Positions 28,185-37,678 of a stretch of 64,000 nt of DNA are shown here, piece after piece. Below the pieces are notes generated by a model that saw only the letters and a program-made list of their open reading frames with translations, did no database searches and was not told where the DNA came from. Source of the DNA: Bacteroidales bacterium (GTDB taxonomy: Bacteria > Bacteroidota > Bacteroidia > Bacteroidales > TTA-H9); NCBI GenBank assembly GCA_030656615.1, contig JAUSOY010000038.1, positions 36,679-100,678 of the forward strand, given 5' to 3'. Every line of letters starts with the position of its first letter. Position 1 is the first letter of the stretch. The translations under genes and the position numbers were made by a program.

Positions 28185-28880
28185 TTAAAACATCACACCA
28201 AATGTCACTTCCAAAGCATTAGGTACTGCCTTTTCAGTGCGGAAATCAACCGGATTTTTACCGCTCAATACGTCGGTCAGTCCGTTATGAAACATCAGAC
28301 CGAAAAAAATGGATGTTGAATTATCAATTTTATATTCAGCACCTCCGCCCACGGCCAGATTGATCCGAGCAAAAGTAGTCTCGTCATATATATCCAGTTC
28401 ATCATTAATTGTAGGTCCGGTCTCCGGATAAAAAACATCAACCGAACGTGATTTTATATTAAAACCGGTAATGAATCCCATCTGACCATAAAATCGGTAA
28501 TCGCCAAAAGAATTTGTTTTCATCTTGAATAAAAACGGAAATTCCAAAAATCGCATGCGATAATCACGAAGCATAGTTCCTTTAACTACAATGCTTTCCA
28601 CTTGAACTTCGGAAGGAAATTTCAATTTCCCGTTAACATAATTCACCGAAAATCCAGTACTGATAAAATAATTATTTAGAAGATGAAAATCGGTAACAAA
28701 TCCCCAGGCAAACCCAAGCTTGGTACCGTCGTTTTTATAGAATTTTGTTTCGGGACTCAACCACGAAATTGCCGGTGATGCTTTAACACCAAACTGAAAT
28801 TTGGGAGTATCATTTTGGGAATACGAAGCTGTAAGCTTAATGATAAATAACAGCAACAAAACTAATTTTAAAGCCTTCAT
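28185..28880 (-). CDS. PorT-like outer-membrane beta-barrel protein
   Basis: About 231 residues from the preferred start at 28880 (MKALKLVLLLLFIIKLTASYSQ, a signal peptide). An upstream in-frame start at 28961 adds 27 unlikely residues. The mature part has alternating beta strands (FQFGVKASPAISWLSP, FLEFPFLFKMKTN, LAVGGGAEYKI) ending in Phe, as outer-membrane barrels do. It resembles PorT and general porin-family proteins of Bacteroidota. PorT itself works in type IX secretion, but sequence alone does not prove that role. It is followed by nadE on the same strand. Confidence 0.72.
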   Translation of the reverse strand: MKALKLVLLLLFIIKLTASYSQNDTPKFQFGVKASPAISWLSPETKFYKNDGTKLGFAWGFVTDFHLLNNYFISTGFSVNYVNGKLKFPSEVQVESIVVKGTMLRDYRMRFLEFPFLFKMKTNSFGDYRFYGQMGFITGFNIKSRSVDVFYPETGPTINDELDIYDETTFARINLAVGGGAEYKIDNSTSIFFGLMFHNGLTDVLSGKNPVDFRTEKAVPNALEVTFGVMF

Positions 28881-29064
28881 TTCTAACAAAATAGATAAAA
28901 TTGATTTTCTACCTGAAATCAATTCCTTTGGCGGTATTGGATAATTCTTTAAGCTTTCCATACTTTAATACAGTTGATTTTTTGTGTAAATGTATGCATT
29001 TCACATTGTAAAAATACGGGTCATTGTCAGAATAATAAGTTTTTTCGCGACCATAAATCTTTGG

Positions 29065-29072
29065 CAAAGTTA
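29065..29072 (-). promoter_or_regulatory. Candidate -7 box for the PorT-like/nadE unit
   Basis: TAACTTTG on the minus strand in the gap between the two divergent barrel genes. The leader would be long (about 180 bases to 28880). Confidence 0.3.
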
Positions 29073-29134
29073 ATCCAAAAGCAATTCTGATAAACCAGCA
29101 GTTTCTATATCAACGCTAGAAATACCGAAAATGG

Positions 29135-29142
29135 TACTTTTG
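29135..29142 (+). promoter_or_regulatory. Candidate -7 box for the 29197 barrel gene
   Basis: TACTTTTG, about 55 bases before the ATG at 29197. It excludes the in-frame start at 29131, which would lie upstream of transcription. No -33 box is evident. Confidence 0.45.
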
Positions 29143-29196
29143 CGTTATAAATATTACCAGGAATTATTAAGAAACGCTCACCTAATACGAAATAAA

Positions 29197-29811
29197 ATGA
29201 AAATCAGAGCTTTAAGTGTTTTAATCATCATTTTCGTTTTCGTTCTATCTTCTTCCGGACAAATTACCCTAGGGCCTAAAATTGGATTGAATTTATCAAG
29301 ACTCAGTGCCAACCTTGATGAAGTTACCACAAGCATTAAGGAGGAAGGCAAGTCCGGATTCCAAATAGGGGCTTTCGCAAGAGTAGGCGGAAAAACGTAT
29401 CTTCAACCCGAATTACTATATTCGGTAAGGGGAGGATCGTATTCATATAGTGATGCAGCTGGAAAACTAGTCACAGGATCATATGATTTCAACTCAATCG
29501 ATATTCCTGTTTTAGTCGGCTATAAAATTATTAATGTTCCCTTTCTTAATATGAGAATCTTTGCCGGGCCTATCATTTCCTTTAAAACAAAAGAAACTTC
29601 CAAATTTACAATTGATGGCATTGAACAGACTTTCGAACGAAATAATCTATCATCAGCAAACTGGGGTGCAAATATCGGAGCAGGAATCGATTTTCTAATG
29701 TTTACTTTCGATGTACGTTATGAATTAGGCGTTAAAAATATTTCGGGAGAAACCGGAGAGTCACTAAAAAATAACATCTTCAACATCAGTCTTGGTTGGA
29801 AGATTCTTTAA
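29197..29811 (+). CDS. PorT-family outer-membrane beta-barrel protein
   Basis: 204 residues from 29197, with a signal peptide (MKIRALSVLIIIFVFVLSSSGQ) directly followed by ITLGPKIGLNLSRL, a typical first strand of OMP_b-brl_2 barrels. Further strands include YLQPELLYSV, DIPVLVGYKI and FDVRYELGVKNIS, ending GWKIL. It is a small eight-strand-type barrel expected in the outer membrane. gldB follows after 12 bases on the same strand, so the two are likely cotranscribed. The exact role is unknown. Confidence 0.85.
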   Translation: MKIRALSVLIIIFVFVLSSSGQITLGPKIGLNLSRLSANLDEVTTSIKEEGKSGFQIGAFARVGGKTYLQPELLYSVRGGSYSYSDAAGKLVTGSYDFNSIDIPVLVGYKIINVPFLNMRIFAGPIISFKTKETSKFTIDGIEQTFERNNLSSANWGANIGAGIDFLMFTFDVRYELGVKNISGETGESLKNNIFNISLGWKIL

Positions 29812-29823
29812 CAATTTTGTAAA

Positions 29824-30819
29824 ATGAAAATCCGTACAATTCTGATTATTTTACTTTCTGTTTTCGTGTACTTACCATCATGTAAACAAGGTGAAACTAA
29901 AAAGTCTATGTCAAAAGGCAAGGACGTAAAAATACACCGATACGAACAGGCACTTTTTCGAATTCCTGACGACAGCCTTAAAGAGGGTTTGGAAAAAATA
30001 TCCAAAACTTTCAGCCTGTTTATTGGAGTCGATTATCAAAAACCCGCATCCCTCATGCAGATGAGGGCTTACTTGAACGATCCGGGAATTATTGAAGCAT
30101 ATGAAGAGAGTCAGAAGCAGTTCGGAAAAATTGAAGACATCGAAATTTCACTTTCAAAAATTTTTGAAAAACTAAATAAAGAAATTCCTGGATGGAAAAA
30201 CCCTTCGGTTTACACCTACGTTTCGGGCTTTGATATTAATACTGGAATTTTCATGGTCGATTCATCTCTGGTAGTCCCTATTGACAATTATTTAGGTGAA
30301 GGCTTTCCTGCATATAAAAAAGCAGGAATATCTTCTTACCTGACAATTAAAATGACCCCCGATAATCTTGTGCCTGATGTTGTAAAAGCCATGGCTTATA
30401 TATTATACCCATATTCCGGTTCAGGACAAACATTAGTGGAGCAAATGATTGCAGCCGGTAAGGTGCTGTATTTTAGTCAGTATTTTTTGCCTGAATCGGA
30501 TGCCAGACTGATTTGTGGTTATTCTGCACAGCAACTCCAATGGGTAAAATCCAATGAAAAAGAGATTTGGAGTTTTTTGCTTAGTAGTCAATTACTATTT
30601 AACTCCGATAAGGCCATCACATCAAAACTCATGATGGAAGGACCTTTTACCCCCGGACTTCCACGGGAGAGTCCTGGGATGTTGGGGCAATGGGTAGGAT
30701 GGCAAATTGTGAAAGCATGGGTGAATAAGAACCCGGGCAGCAATATCGATGCTTTAATGAAAATGGACGATTACATGAAACTCTTTAATGACTCGGGTTA
30801 TAAGCCAAGTAGGAAATAA
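29824..30819 (+). CDS. gldB: Gliding motility lipoprotein GldB-like
   Basis: A 331-residue lipoprotein (lipobox ending LPSC, Cys20). The body matches the GldB family, with an early IHRYEQALFRIP, then YLGEGFPAYKK and LCGYS-like ICGYSAQQL regions. GldB is required for gliding in Flavobacterium and is also kept in non-gliding Bacteroidota, where its role is unclear. nadE lies close by, as in other genomes of the phylum. No gldC is adjacent; the next gene is convergent. Localisation is the periplasmic face of a membrane via the lipid anchor. Confidence 0.85.
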   Translation: MKIRTILIILLSVFVYLPSCKQGETKKSMSKGKDVKIHRYEQALFRIPDDSLKEGLEKISKTFSLFIGVDYQKPASLMQMRAYLNDPGIIEAYEESQKQFGKIEDIEISLSKIFEKLNKEIPGWKNPSVYTYVSGFDINTGIFMVDSSLVVPIDNYLGEGFPAYKKAGISSYLTIKMTPDNLVPDVVKAMAYILYPYSGSGQTLVEQMIAAGKVLYFSQYFLPESDARLICGYSAQQLQWVKSNEKEIWSFLLSSQLLFNSDKAITSKLMMEGPFTPGLPRESPGMLGQWVGWQIVKAWVNKNPGSNIDALMKMDDYMKLFNDSGYKPSRK

Positions 30820-30820
30820 A

Positions 30821-31747
30821 TCATAGTTTAAAGTTTGTTCGAATACCTGCCATAAACATAAATTTATTGGTCAGCTGCAAACCATTTACGATCTTATAGA
30901 TCGGCTGATGAAACTGCGCTGTAAAAGCCCAGTCAGGAATAAATATCCATGAAATTTCCGGTGCTGCATATACAATCATTCCGCCTGTATGATTTAATAA
31001 TACGGCCTTATCTTCAGCTTTTTCACGCACTTCAGTTCGTAACTGGAGGCCGGCAGTAAGAGTAGGTCGAATACCATAATTTGTTGTCAAAGAAAGCAGG
31101 TAAACATTCCCATATTTATAACTGATTGTTCGATCGGTCGCAATAGTACCTGAAACTTCAACAGCATTGTACGTTTGAAACGACCATCGGGAAGCCTTTA
31201 TTTGTTTACGGGCAAAAAAACTGGTATTATAACGAAAATCGCCTGAGGAAGGCTGTAAATCAATAGGCAGGATAACATTCTGAAATTCCTGATCGAATTG
31301 GCCTACAGGAACTTTTAGCGTAAAGCCCGGAACCAACGTCCATCCAGCCATATTCAGGGCAAGATATCGTAGACTTATGTCCATATCGCCCAAGCCAAAA
31401 GCTTTTCGCTTGTATCCATTATTACTAAATTGCTGATCCTTCGAAACAAAGTACCCAAGACTTGCCCCAAGTGTTAAGCGGCTGCCTAATCCATATGAAA
31501 CATCCAGTGATGCGAAATTAAAACCCGAATTATCGATGTATGTATAATCCGATTTGGAGCTGCCACTATAATAGGTATCTGAATAGGAATTACGGTACGT
31601 TAGCCCCACTGAAAAGACCTTGCTTCCTGTACTCCCTTTATCCATTCCGCATGACATTGGATTACCGGCAGAGCAACATTGGGCATCTGCAAAATAAGAG
31701 AAGCACATCATAAAAATAACAATCAACAAGTACGTAAATGTACGCAT
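30821..31747 (-). CDS. Predicted outer-membrane beta-barrel (transporter-like) protein
   Basis: A 308-residue protein with a signal peptide (MRTFTYLLIVIFMMCFSYFADAQ), then a short Cys-rich start (CCSAGNPMSCGMDKG). About ten to twelve beta strands follow (SVGLTYRNSYSD, LTLGASLGYFVS, WTLVPGFTLKVPVG), ending FKL. This resembles channel or transporter-type barrels of the MetA-pathway/DUF group, but I cannot name the family firmly. The three cysteines right after the signal peptide might bind a metal. The stop codon almost abuts gldB in convergent orientation. Confidence 0.65.
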   Translation of the reverse strand: MRTFTYLLIVIFMMCFSYFADAQCCSAGNPMSCGMDKGSTGSKVFSVGLTYRNSYSDTYYSGSSKSDYTYIDNSGFNFASLDVSYGLGSRLTLGASLGYFVSKDQQFSNNGYKRKAFGLGDMDISLRYLALNMAGWTLVPGFTLKVPVGQFDQEFQNVILPIDLQPSSGDFRYNTSFFARKQIKASRWSFQTYNAVEVSGTIATDRTISYKYGNVYLLSLTTNYGIRPTLTAGLQLRTEVREKAEDKAVLLNHTGGMIVYAAPEISWIFIPDWAFTAQFHQPIYKIVNGLQLTNKFMFMAGIRTNFKL

Positions 31748-31827
31748 AGGTATAAGCTTATGGAAAATATAAATTTTGACTAAAAAAAATCAAACAGAAA
31801 ATTCATTTTCGGTGATATGTACTAACG

Positions 31828-31855
31828 AAAAACAGGGCCGGATTTCTCCGGCCCT
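31828..31855 (-). terminator. Terminator of the small Ig-like lipoprotein gene
   Basis: AGGGCCGGA, loop GAAA, TCCGGCCCT, then a T run on the minus strand. A strong rho-independent terminator directly after the stop of the lipoprotein gene. Confidence 0.85.
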
Positions 31856-31878
31856 TCTCATCAAACCACTTTTCGTTG

Positions 31879-32241
31879 TTACGGTTCACGAATAACAACG
31901 ACAACAGTATCAACGTCAACACCCATCTCGTTTGATACAGTACAGAAAATATATTTTTTCCCGACACAGCAAGATGAACCGGTAAAATGAACCACGGTAG
32001 CATCAGCATTTTCAGGAATAATATCACCAAGATCAACTTCCCAGGTATACTTTAAATTACCTCCCGAAGCAGTAACCGATAATACCGCTGGCTCAAGACC
32101 GCCATAATTGATGGTATCTTTTGAGGATATCAGGCTACTGATTTTCGGTTTTGTTAACTGAGAAGATGGATTTTTATCGTCTTTGCTACAGGCGAACAAA
32201 ATCACAGTCAAAAAAATAAATAACACAAAAAATTTCTTCAT
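31879..32241 (-). CDS. Small Ig/PKD-like lipoprotein, 120 residues
   Basis: From the start at 32241 the protein has a lipoprotein signal (MKKFFVLFIFLTVILFAC, Cys18). A single beta-sandwich-like domain follows, with SVTASGGNLKYTWEVDLGDI and KYIFCTVSNEMG, a pattern typical of PKD or Ig-like folds. A paired CC in the second half could form a disulfide with the later Cys. An earlier in-frame start (32292) would place 17 residues ahead of the signal. It is monocistronic with its own terminator. Function unknown; probably surface or periplasmic. Confidence 0.65.
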   Translation of the reverse strand: MKKFFVLFIFLTVILFACSKDDKNPSSQLTKPKISSLISSKDTINYGGLEPAVLSVTASGGNLKYTWEVDLGDIIPENADATVVHFTGSSCCVGKKYIFCTVSNEMGVDVDTVVVVIREP

Positions 32242-32447
32242 AAAAAATAAAATTTCAATTTTCAAGGCAAATTCAAAATCACTGAATACCAATTATTTAA
32301 AGGAGTTTAACAAAAAATATACATTGCAGAGCCATAAATAATAATTCTCCAGCTTTGAAACCACTAAGTAAGCCATGAATAAGCTGGAATCGACCTCTGA
32401 AAATCACAAATAAATCAATTAAAAAAAGATTTACCACGAGAATTATC

Positions 32448-32467
32448 CGATTTAAATCGTATTTTTA
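32448..32467 (+). promoter_or_regulatory. Candidate FNR/CRP-type operator and -7 box of the regulator gene
   Basis: The perfect 12-base palindrome CGATTTAAATCG (32448-32459) contains the GAT-N4-ATC core of FNR-type sites (TTGAT-N4-ATCAA). It abuts TATTTTTA (32460-32467), a near-consensus -7 box. Binding there would affect the promoter of the FNR-like gene downstream. Confidence 0.5.
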
Positions 32468-32533
32468 CCCCCATAATTCATTATAGGTAGCTTATTTTTA
32501 AAACGGAGTATTCCACGATTAATATCGGATATT

Positions 32534-33226
32534 ATGTTTATTAATTCTGAAAGTGAGTGTTCTGCTTGTTTTTTATGTTCCAAGCGCTCTCCAATTTTTA
32601 ATTTGCTCACGCAATCTGAATTGGATTACATTAGCAAATATCGCACGGAAGTAAATTATAAAGCGGGTGAAACGATTGTTAAACAAGGCACACCAATAAC
32701 ACATGTACTAAGTTTTACGTCGGGTCTTGCAAAAGTCTTCATTGAAGGTATTCAAAAGAAAAATCTTATTCTTCGGTTTTTAAAACCCACTCGTTTTATA
32801 GGCGGGCATGGGTTGTATGTAGATAAAATACATCACTTCACGGTAAAAACCATGGTGCCATCCACTGTATGTTTCATTGAATTTGAAGCCTTTCGTGAAT
32901 TGGTAAGAAGTAATCCTGATTTCGCTGAAGGATTTTTGCGTTTCATCTCCCAGGAAGGTCTTTTTGAATATGATCGTTTTTTGAGTCTTTCACAAAAACA
33001 AATGCATGGCCGGGTAGCAGATGCTTTAATTTATTTGGGGAAATATATATTTGAAAAAGAGATTCATATCACACGTAACGACCTTGCCGATTATACCAAT
33101 ACATCTCCGGATAGTGTTATACGCGTTTTAAAGGACCTTACCAATGAGAATATTATTAAACTTGATGGTAAATTCATATCAATCACTGATTATCAACGTC
33201 TTGAAAAAATAAGCAATTCTGGATAA
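32534..33226 (+). CDS. Crp/Fnr family regulator with N-terminal cysteine cluster
   Basis: A 230-residue protein. Residues 25-140 are a cyclic-nucleotide-binding-type fold (YKAGETIVKQGTPITHV) and about 160-220 a winged HTH (ITRNDLADYTNTSPDSVIRVL). The N terminus carries Cys9, Cys12 and Cys15, and Cys113 lies in the core. This resembles the four cysteines that hold the oxygen-sensing 4Fe-4S cluster in FNR, though the spacing (C-x2-C-x2-C) differs from E. coli FNR. A redox or oxygen sensor is likely. The palindrome in its promoter suggests autoregulation. It is not linked to an operon. Confidence 0.88.
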   Translation: MFINSESECSACFLCSKRSPIFNLLTQSELDYISKYRTEVNYKAGETIVKQGTPITHVLSFTSGLAKVFIEGIQKKNLILRFLKPTRFIGGHGLYVDKIHHFTVKTMVPSTVCFIEFEAFRELVRSNPDFAEGFLRFISQEGLFEYDRFLSLSQKQMHGRVADALIYLGKYIFEKEIHITRNDLADYTNTSPDSVIRVLKDLTNENIIKLDGKFISITDYQRLEKISNSG

Positions 33227-33255
33227 GCAGAGTACCAAAAGCTATGAAATGGCAT

Positions 33256-33263
33256 TATATTTG
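33256..33263 (+). promoter_or_regulatory. -7 box of the 33297 barrel gene
   Basis: TATATTTG, about 34 bases before the ATG at 33297. It excludes the in-frame start at 33249, which would precede transcription. Confidence 0.4.
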
Positions 33264-33296
33264 CAAATAACAGCATTCACTCAAATCCATTTCAAA

Positions 33297-34166
33297 ATGA
33301 CCAAAAATTACCGCATCTTACTGCTAAGCTTTCTATTAGCCATGCCGTTGTTCATTTTAGCTCAGCGCCCCGGTGTTCAAACAATTTTTCTCAAAAATGG
33401 GTCCGTTATTAAAGGATTTATTGTAGAGGAAGTTCCAAACAAATCATACAAAGTACAGACTGCCGATCAAAGCACTTTTGTATTTTCCATCGAAGATGTA
33501 GAAAAAATTGTTTGGGAAACTCCACCATCAAGGCCACCATTTTTTCGTAACCGACAAGCTGACCCACAACCTTTGGGAGAAGTATCCCCTTACAACCTGA
33601 ATTTTGATTTGATTTTCGGCACGCCAATCAATCAAAATGATAACTATTATCTGGATAATTTTTCTGGTTTAAATGCAAGTCTTACCTATAAACTAAAAAG
33701 GAATTTTAGTGCTGGTATTGGGGTTGGTCTGGAGAATTACGATGGCATTAATTGGATTCCTGTTTTCCTGGAATTACGATCTGAAGTAAAACACGGACTT
33801 ACGTCTCCTTATGTTTACGGAAGAATTGGTTACAGCACTCCATCCGATCATTACAATTACAGGAATTATACCGGAGGTTTGATAGTAGGCGTTGGTTTTG
33901 GAGTAAATACGGAGCTTTCGGCCAATACGAGTCTCGGTATCAGCCTGGGTTACCGCTACCAGAATTTCAAATATGACGAACAGATCTATTACTATGATTA
34001 TAGAATTGAAACGGGAGTTACAGGCGGTGATGATCCAAATGGTACAAATCCAGAACCTCCGGTTATTGATCCCAATCCATGGATTATGCCTCCATATTGG
34101 TATCCGCCTTATCAGGTAAATACAGGGGTTCACTTTCTGACGCTCAGCATTGGATTAAGTTTCTAA
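33297..34166 (+). CDS. Outer-membrane beta-barrel protein with N-terminal SH3-like domain
   Basis: 289 residues from 33297 with a signal peptide (MTKNYRILLLSFLLAMPLFILAQ). Residues about 25-75 (IFLKNGSVIKGFIVEEVPNK, then FVFSIEDVEKIVW) look like a small beta domain common before Bacteroidota barrels. The rest is a barrel (DLIFGTPINQNDNYY, AGIGVGLENYDG, YVYGRIGYSTPS) with a Pro/Asn-rich loop (DDPNGTNPEPPVIDPNPW) before the last strand GLSF. Substrate and partner are unknown. The ComM-like ATPase gene starts 10 bases downstream and may be cotranscribed. Confidence 0.75.
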   Translation: MTKNYRILLLSFLLAMPLFILAQRPGVQTIFLKNGSVIKGFIVEEVPNKSYKVQTADQSTFVFSIEDVEKIVWETPPSRPPFFRNRQADPQPLGEVSPYNLNFDLIFGTPINQNDNYYLDNFSGLNASLTYKLKRNFSAGIGVGLENYDGINWIPVFLELRSEVKHGLTSPYVYGRIGYSTPSDHYNYRNYTGGLIVGVGFGVNTELSANTSLGISLGYRYQNFKYDEQIYYYDYRIETGVTGGDDPNGTNPEPPVIDPNPWIMPPYWYPPYQVNTGVHFLTLSIGLSF

Positions 34167-34176
34167 GCCACTGCGT

Positions 34177-35715
34177 ATGCTCGTCAAAACCTTTGGAAGT
34201 GCCGTTCTTGGGGTCAATGCCATCAGCATCACCGTTGAAGTTAATATCGATCAAGGTATTAACTTTTACCTTGTTGGTCTGCCCGATAGTGCAGTGAAAG
34301 AAAGCCAGCAAAGAATTGAGTCGGCCTTGAGAACAAACGAGTTGCGTTTTCCGGGGATGAAGATTGTTATAAACATGGCTCCTGCCGACATCCGAAAGGA
34401 GGGTTCATCCTATGATCTGACCTTGGCATGCGGAATTCTGGGTGCCTCCGGCCAGATAAAAATCGATAAATTAGAGCACTTCATTGTTATGGGTGAGCTA
34501 TCACTCGATGGCAGTATCAAACCTGTAAAAGGCGCTCTGGTAATGGCTATAGAAGCTCGCCGGCAAGGATTTAAAGGATTTATTCTACCAAAGGATAATG
34601 CAAGGGAAGCAGCCATCGTTAACGAACTTGAAGTTTATGGTGTTGAAAATATTCGGGAAGTGGTGGATTTTTTTAATGATGATGCGATTCCTGAAAGAAC
34701 CATCGTTAATACACGTGATGAATTCTATTCAAAATTAAGCGAATATGAGTTTGACTTTTCAGATGTTAAAGGACAGGAGAATATAAAAAGAGCTCTGGAG
34801 ATTGCAGCTTCCGGTGGGCATAATGCTATATTGATTGGTCCGCCAGGTTCCGGTAAAACAATGTTGGCCAGGCGTATACCTTCCATTTTACCTCCATTAA
34901 ATCTGCATGAAGCGCTTGAAACCACCAAAATTCATTCTGTGGCTGGGCGATTACCTAAGGAGAGTGCTTTGATTTCGCTAAGACCATTCCGATCGCCACA
35001 TCACACCATTTCAGACGCAGGTCTCGTGGGTGGTGGTACTTTTCCGCAGCCCGGTGAAATTTCACTAGCCCAAAACGGAGTGTTGTTTTTAGACGAATTA
35101 CCTGAATTCAAAAGAACTGTTCTTGAAGTAATGCGTCAACCAATGGAAGATCGAGTGGTTACTATTTCCCGTGCACGTCATTCTGTTGAATATCCTGCCA
35201 GCTTCATGTTAATAGCCGCCATGAATCCATGTCCCTGTGGTTATTATAATCATCCTGAACAGGAATGCAGTTGTGCCCCGGGCATGGTTCAAAAGTATCT
35301 TAACAGAATCTCAGGTCCGTTACTCGATCGAATCGATTTACATGTTGAAGTAACACCAGTACCTTTTCGTGAATTATCCAGTGCCACAAATTCAGAAAAA
35401 AGTTCTGTAATTCGCGAACGTGTAGTTTTGGCCCGTGACATCCAGGATAATAGATATCAGGGACATGATAATATTCATTGCAATGCACAAATGAACACAA
35501 AACTTTTAAAACAACATTGCCAGATTACTTCAGAAGGTCAGACTATTTTGCGCACTGCCATGGAAAAGTTAGGTCTTTCGGCCAGAGCCTATGATCGCAT
35601 CTTAAAAGTATCGCGTACCATTGCTGATCTTGATAATTCCGAAAAAATTGAAACGCATCATCTTGCCGAAGCCATTCAATTCCGTAGTCTTGATCGCGAA
35701 AACTGGGGAAGGTGA
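34177..35715 (+). CDS. comM: YifB/ComM family Mg chelatase-like AAA+ ATPase
   Basis: A 512-residue protein of normal length. Residues 1-165 are the Lon-S5-like N domain (YLVGLPDSAVKESQQR). The AAA+ core has the P-loop GPPGSGKT (221-228), Walker B-region GVLFLDELPEF, and the characteristic MNPCPCGYYNHPE insert. The C-terminal helical domain is complete. ComM is a helicase that promotes branch migration during natural transformation. With the ComEC-like gene downstream it hints at DNA uptake, though both are widespread. It ends at a bidirectional terminator facing nqrF. Confidence 0.94.
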   Translation: MLVKTFGSAVLGVNAISITVEVNIDQGINFYLVGLPDSAVKESQQRIESALRTNELRFPGMKIVINMAPADIRKEGSSYDLTLACGILGASGQIKIDKLEHFIVMGELSLDGSIKPVKGALVMAIEARRQGFKGFILPKDNAREAAIVNELEVYGVENIREVVDFFNDDAIPERTIVNTRDEFYSKLSEYEFDFSDVKGQENIKRALEIAASGGHNAILIGPPGSGKTMLARRIPSILPPLNLHEALETTKIHSVAGRLPKESALISLRPFRSPHHTISDAGLVGGGTFPQPGEISLAQNGVLFLDELPEFKRTVLEVMRQPMEDRVVTISRARHSVEYPASFMLIAAMNPCPCGYYNHPEQECSCAPGMVQKYLNRISGPLLDRIDLHVEVTPVPFRELSSATNSEKSSVIRERVVLARDIQDNRYQGHDNIHCNAQMNTKLLKQHCQITSEGQTILRTAMEKLGLSARAYDRILKVSRTIADLDNSEKIETHHLAEAIQFRSLDRENWGR

Positions 35716-35732
35716 TTTATTACAAATAGCAT

Positions 35733-35761
35733 AAAAAAAAGCCGGCGAACCGGCTTTTTTT
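35733..35761. terminator. Bidirectional terminator between comM and nqrF
   Basis: A run of A, GCCGG, loop CGAA, CCGGC, then a run of T: a symmetric hairpin that can end both the plus-strand comM transcript and the minus-strand nqr operon. Confidence 0.88.
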
Positions 35762-35771
35762 GTTTCATATA

Positions 35772-37019
35772 TTAACCTCCAAAATCATCGAAGGCAATCA
35801 TTTCGGGAGGCACACCATAATCGTCAAGCATTTTAAGCACCGCCTGATTCATCATTGGTGGACCGCAAAGATAGAATTCAATTTCCTCAGGTTCTGGATG
35901 TTGTTTCAGATAATTATCCATAATTACCTGATGGATAAATCCGGTATAACCGTTCCAGTTATCTTCCGGTTTTGGTTCAGACAAGCCGATGTGGAAATTA
36001 AAATTCGGAAAGTCTTTTTCTATGGCCTTAAATTCATCAACATAAAAAAGCTCGCGAAGTGAACGTCCTCCGTACCAAAAAGTGGCTTTACGATCCGTTT
36101 TGCGGGTATGAAAAAGATCGAAAATATGAGAACGCATGGGGGCCATACCAGCACCACCACCGATAAACATCATTTCACGTTTTGTGTCTTTAATATGAAA
36201 TTCGCCATAAGGACCGCTAATCGTAACCTTATCTCCAGGTTTACAACCGAATACAAATGATGAACATATACCCGGATTCACTTTCATGAAAGAATTGGTC
36301 TTTCTATCCCAGGGAGGTGTAGCAATACGGATATTAAGCATAATAATATTTCCTTCGGCAGGGTGGTTGGCCATGGAGTAAGCCCTATAAATGGGCTCGG
36401 GATTCTTCATCTTCAAATCCCACATTTTGAAATTATCCCAATCTTCACGGAAAGCTTCATCCACTTGAATATCTCTTTTAAAGTCCACCTCACAGGCAGG
36501 GACATCCACTTGAATATAACCTCCAGAACGAAAATCAAGCCATTCGCCTTCGGGTAATTTCACAACAAACTCTTTAATGAAAGTCGCTACGTTTCTGTTG
36601 GAAACCACTTCACATTCCCATTTCTTAATTCCAAAGACTTCTTTGGGGATATGAATTTCCATACTTTCACGCACTTTCACCTGACAACCCAGACGCCAGT
36701 TATCCATAATCTGCTTGCGGGTAAAAAATCCCGTCTCTGTAGGCAAAATACTTCCACCGCCAGCTACTACCTGACACTTACACATGGCACAGGTTCCACC
36801 TCCACCACAGGCCGAAGGAAGAAATATTTTCTGATCAGCCAAGGTACTAAGCAAGGTTGAGCCGGCTTGTACTTCCATTTGCTGCTCATCGTTTATGGTA
36901 AGATTGACTGGGCCTGATGGCGCCAGTTTTGCTTTAGCCACCAGCAACAGGGTAACCAAAAGGAGTACGATTACCAAAAACACCACAGCACTTATTATAA
37001 GAATACTTCCAATATTCAT
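35772..37019 (-). CDS. nqrF: Na+-NQR subunit F (NADH- and FAD-binding)
   Basis: A 415-residue subunit of normal length. An N-terminal membrane helix (5-28) is followed by a 2Fe-2S ferredoxin domain (Cys71, Cys77, Cys80, Cys112). FAD-binding ([20 protein letters not shown]) and NADH-binding ([25 protein letters not shown]) domains complete it. It takes electrons from NADH and starts the electron path of the sodium-pumping NADH:quinone oxidoreductase. It is the last gene of nqrABCDEF, in standard order. Confidence 0.97.
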   Translation of the reverse strand: MNIGSILIISAVVFLVIVLLLVTLLLVAKAKLAPSGPVNLTINDEQQMEVQAGSTLLSTLADQKIFLPSACGGGGTCAMCKCQVVAGGGSILPTETGFFTRKQIMDNWRLGCQVKVRESMEIHIPKEVFGIKKWECEVVSNRNVATFIKEFVVKLPEGEWLDFRSGGYIQVDVPACEVDFKRDIQVDEAFREDWDNFKMWDLKMKNPEPIYRAYSMANHPAEGNIIMLNIRIATPPWDRKTNSFMKVNPGICSSFVFGCKPGDKVTISGPYGEFHIKDTKREMMFIGGGAGMAPMRSHIFDLFHTRKTDRKATFWYGGRSLRELFYVDEFKAIEKDFPNFNFHIGLSEPKPEDNWNGYTGFIHQVIMDNYLKQHPEPEEIEFYLCGPPMMNQAVLKMLDDYGVPPEMIAFDDFGG

Positions 37020-37030
37020 GATTATTTCTC

Positions 37031-37648
37031 TTAAATTTTAATACCCATGAAACTCATAAAACCAATTGCCATTAAACCAGTAAGGATAAATGTAATTCCC
37101 AGTCCACGCAAAGGTGCAGGAATATTGGAATACCGAATTTTCTCCCTGATGGCTGCAATGGATATAATTGCTAAAAACCAACCGACACCCGAACCAGCAG
37201 CGTATACCGTTGCTTCTGTGATTGAGTGGTAATCACGTTCCTGCATAAACAGAGAAGCTCCTAAAATAGCACAGTTTACGGCAATTAAAGGAAGGAAAAT
37301 CCCTAAGGCATTGTATAATGAGGGAGACATTTTTTCGACAATCATCTCCACCAATTGTACAATAGCGGCAATTACAGCAATAAACATTATAAAACTAAGG
37401 TAACTCAGGTCTACATCGGCCATTTCTGAACCGAGCCATGCCAAGGCACCGGCTTTCAGAAGATAATTTTCGATAAGCCAGTTAACGGGAACCGTAATCA
37501 TTAAAACAAAAATTACCGCAATTCCGAGGCCAAAAGAGGTTTTAACAGTTTTTGAAACAGCCAGGTATGAACACATCCCCAGGAAGTATGCAAAAACCAT
37601 GTTGTCGATAAAAATCGAACGTACGAATAAGTTCAATAAATTTTCCAT
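37031..37648 (-). CDS. nqrE: Na+-NQR subunit E
   Basis: A 205-residue integral membrane protein with six predicted helices. Its opening matches Nqr[22 protein letters not shown], then [21 protein letters not shown]. The family cysteines in the half-channel helices (GMCSYLA and [11 protein letters not shown]) are present; they ligate the iron centre shared with NqrD. It sits 11 bases upstream of nqrF in the operon. Confidence 0.97.
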   Translation of the reverse strand: MENLLNLFVRSIFIDNMVFAYFLGMCSYLAVSKTVKTSFGLGIAVIFVLMITVPVNWLIENYLLKAGALAWLGSEMADVDLSYLSFIMFIAVIAAIVQLVEMIVEKMSPSLYNALGIFLPLIAVNCAILGASLFMQERDYHSITEATVYAAGSGVGWFLAIISIAAIREKIRYSNIPAPLRGLGITFILTGLMAIGFMSFMGIKI

Positions 37649-37678
37649 GTTTGTTTGTCTTTTTTCTTCCTGTGTATA

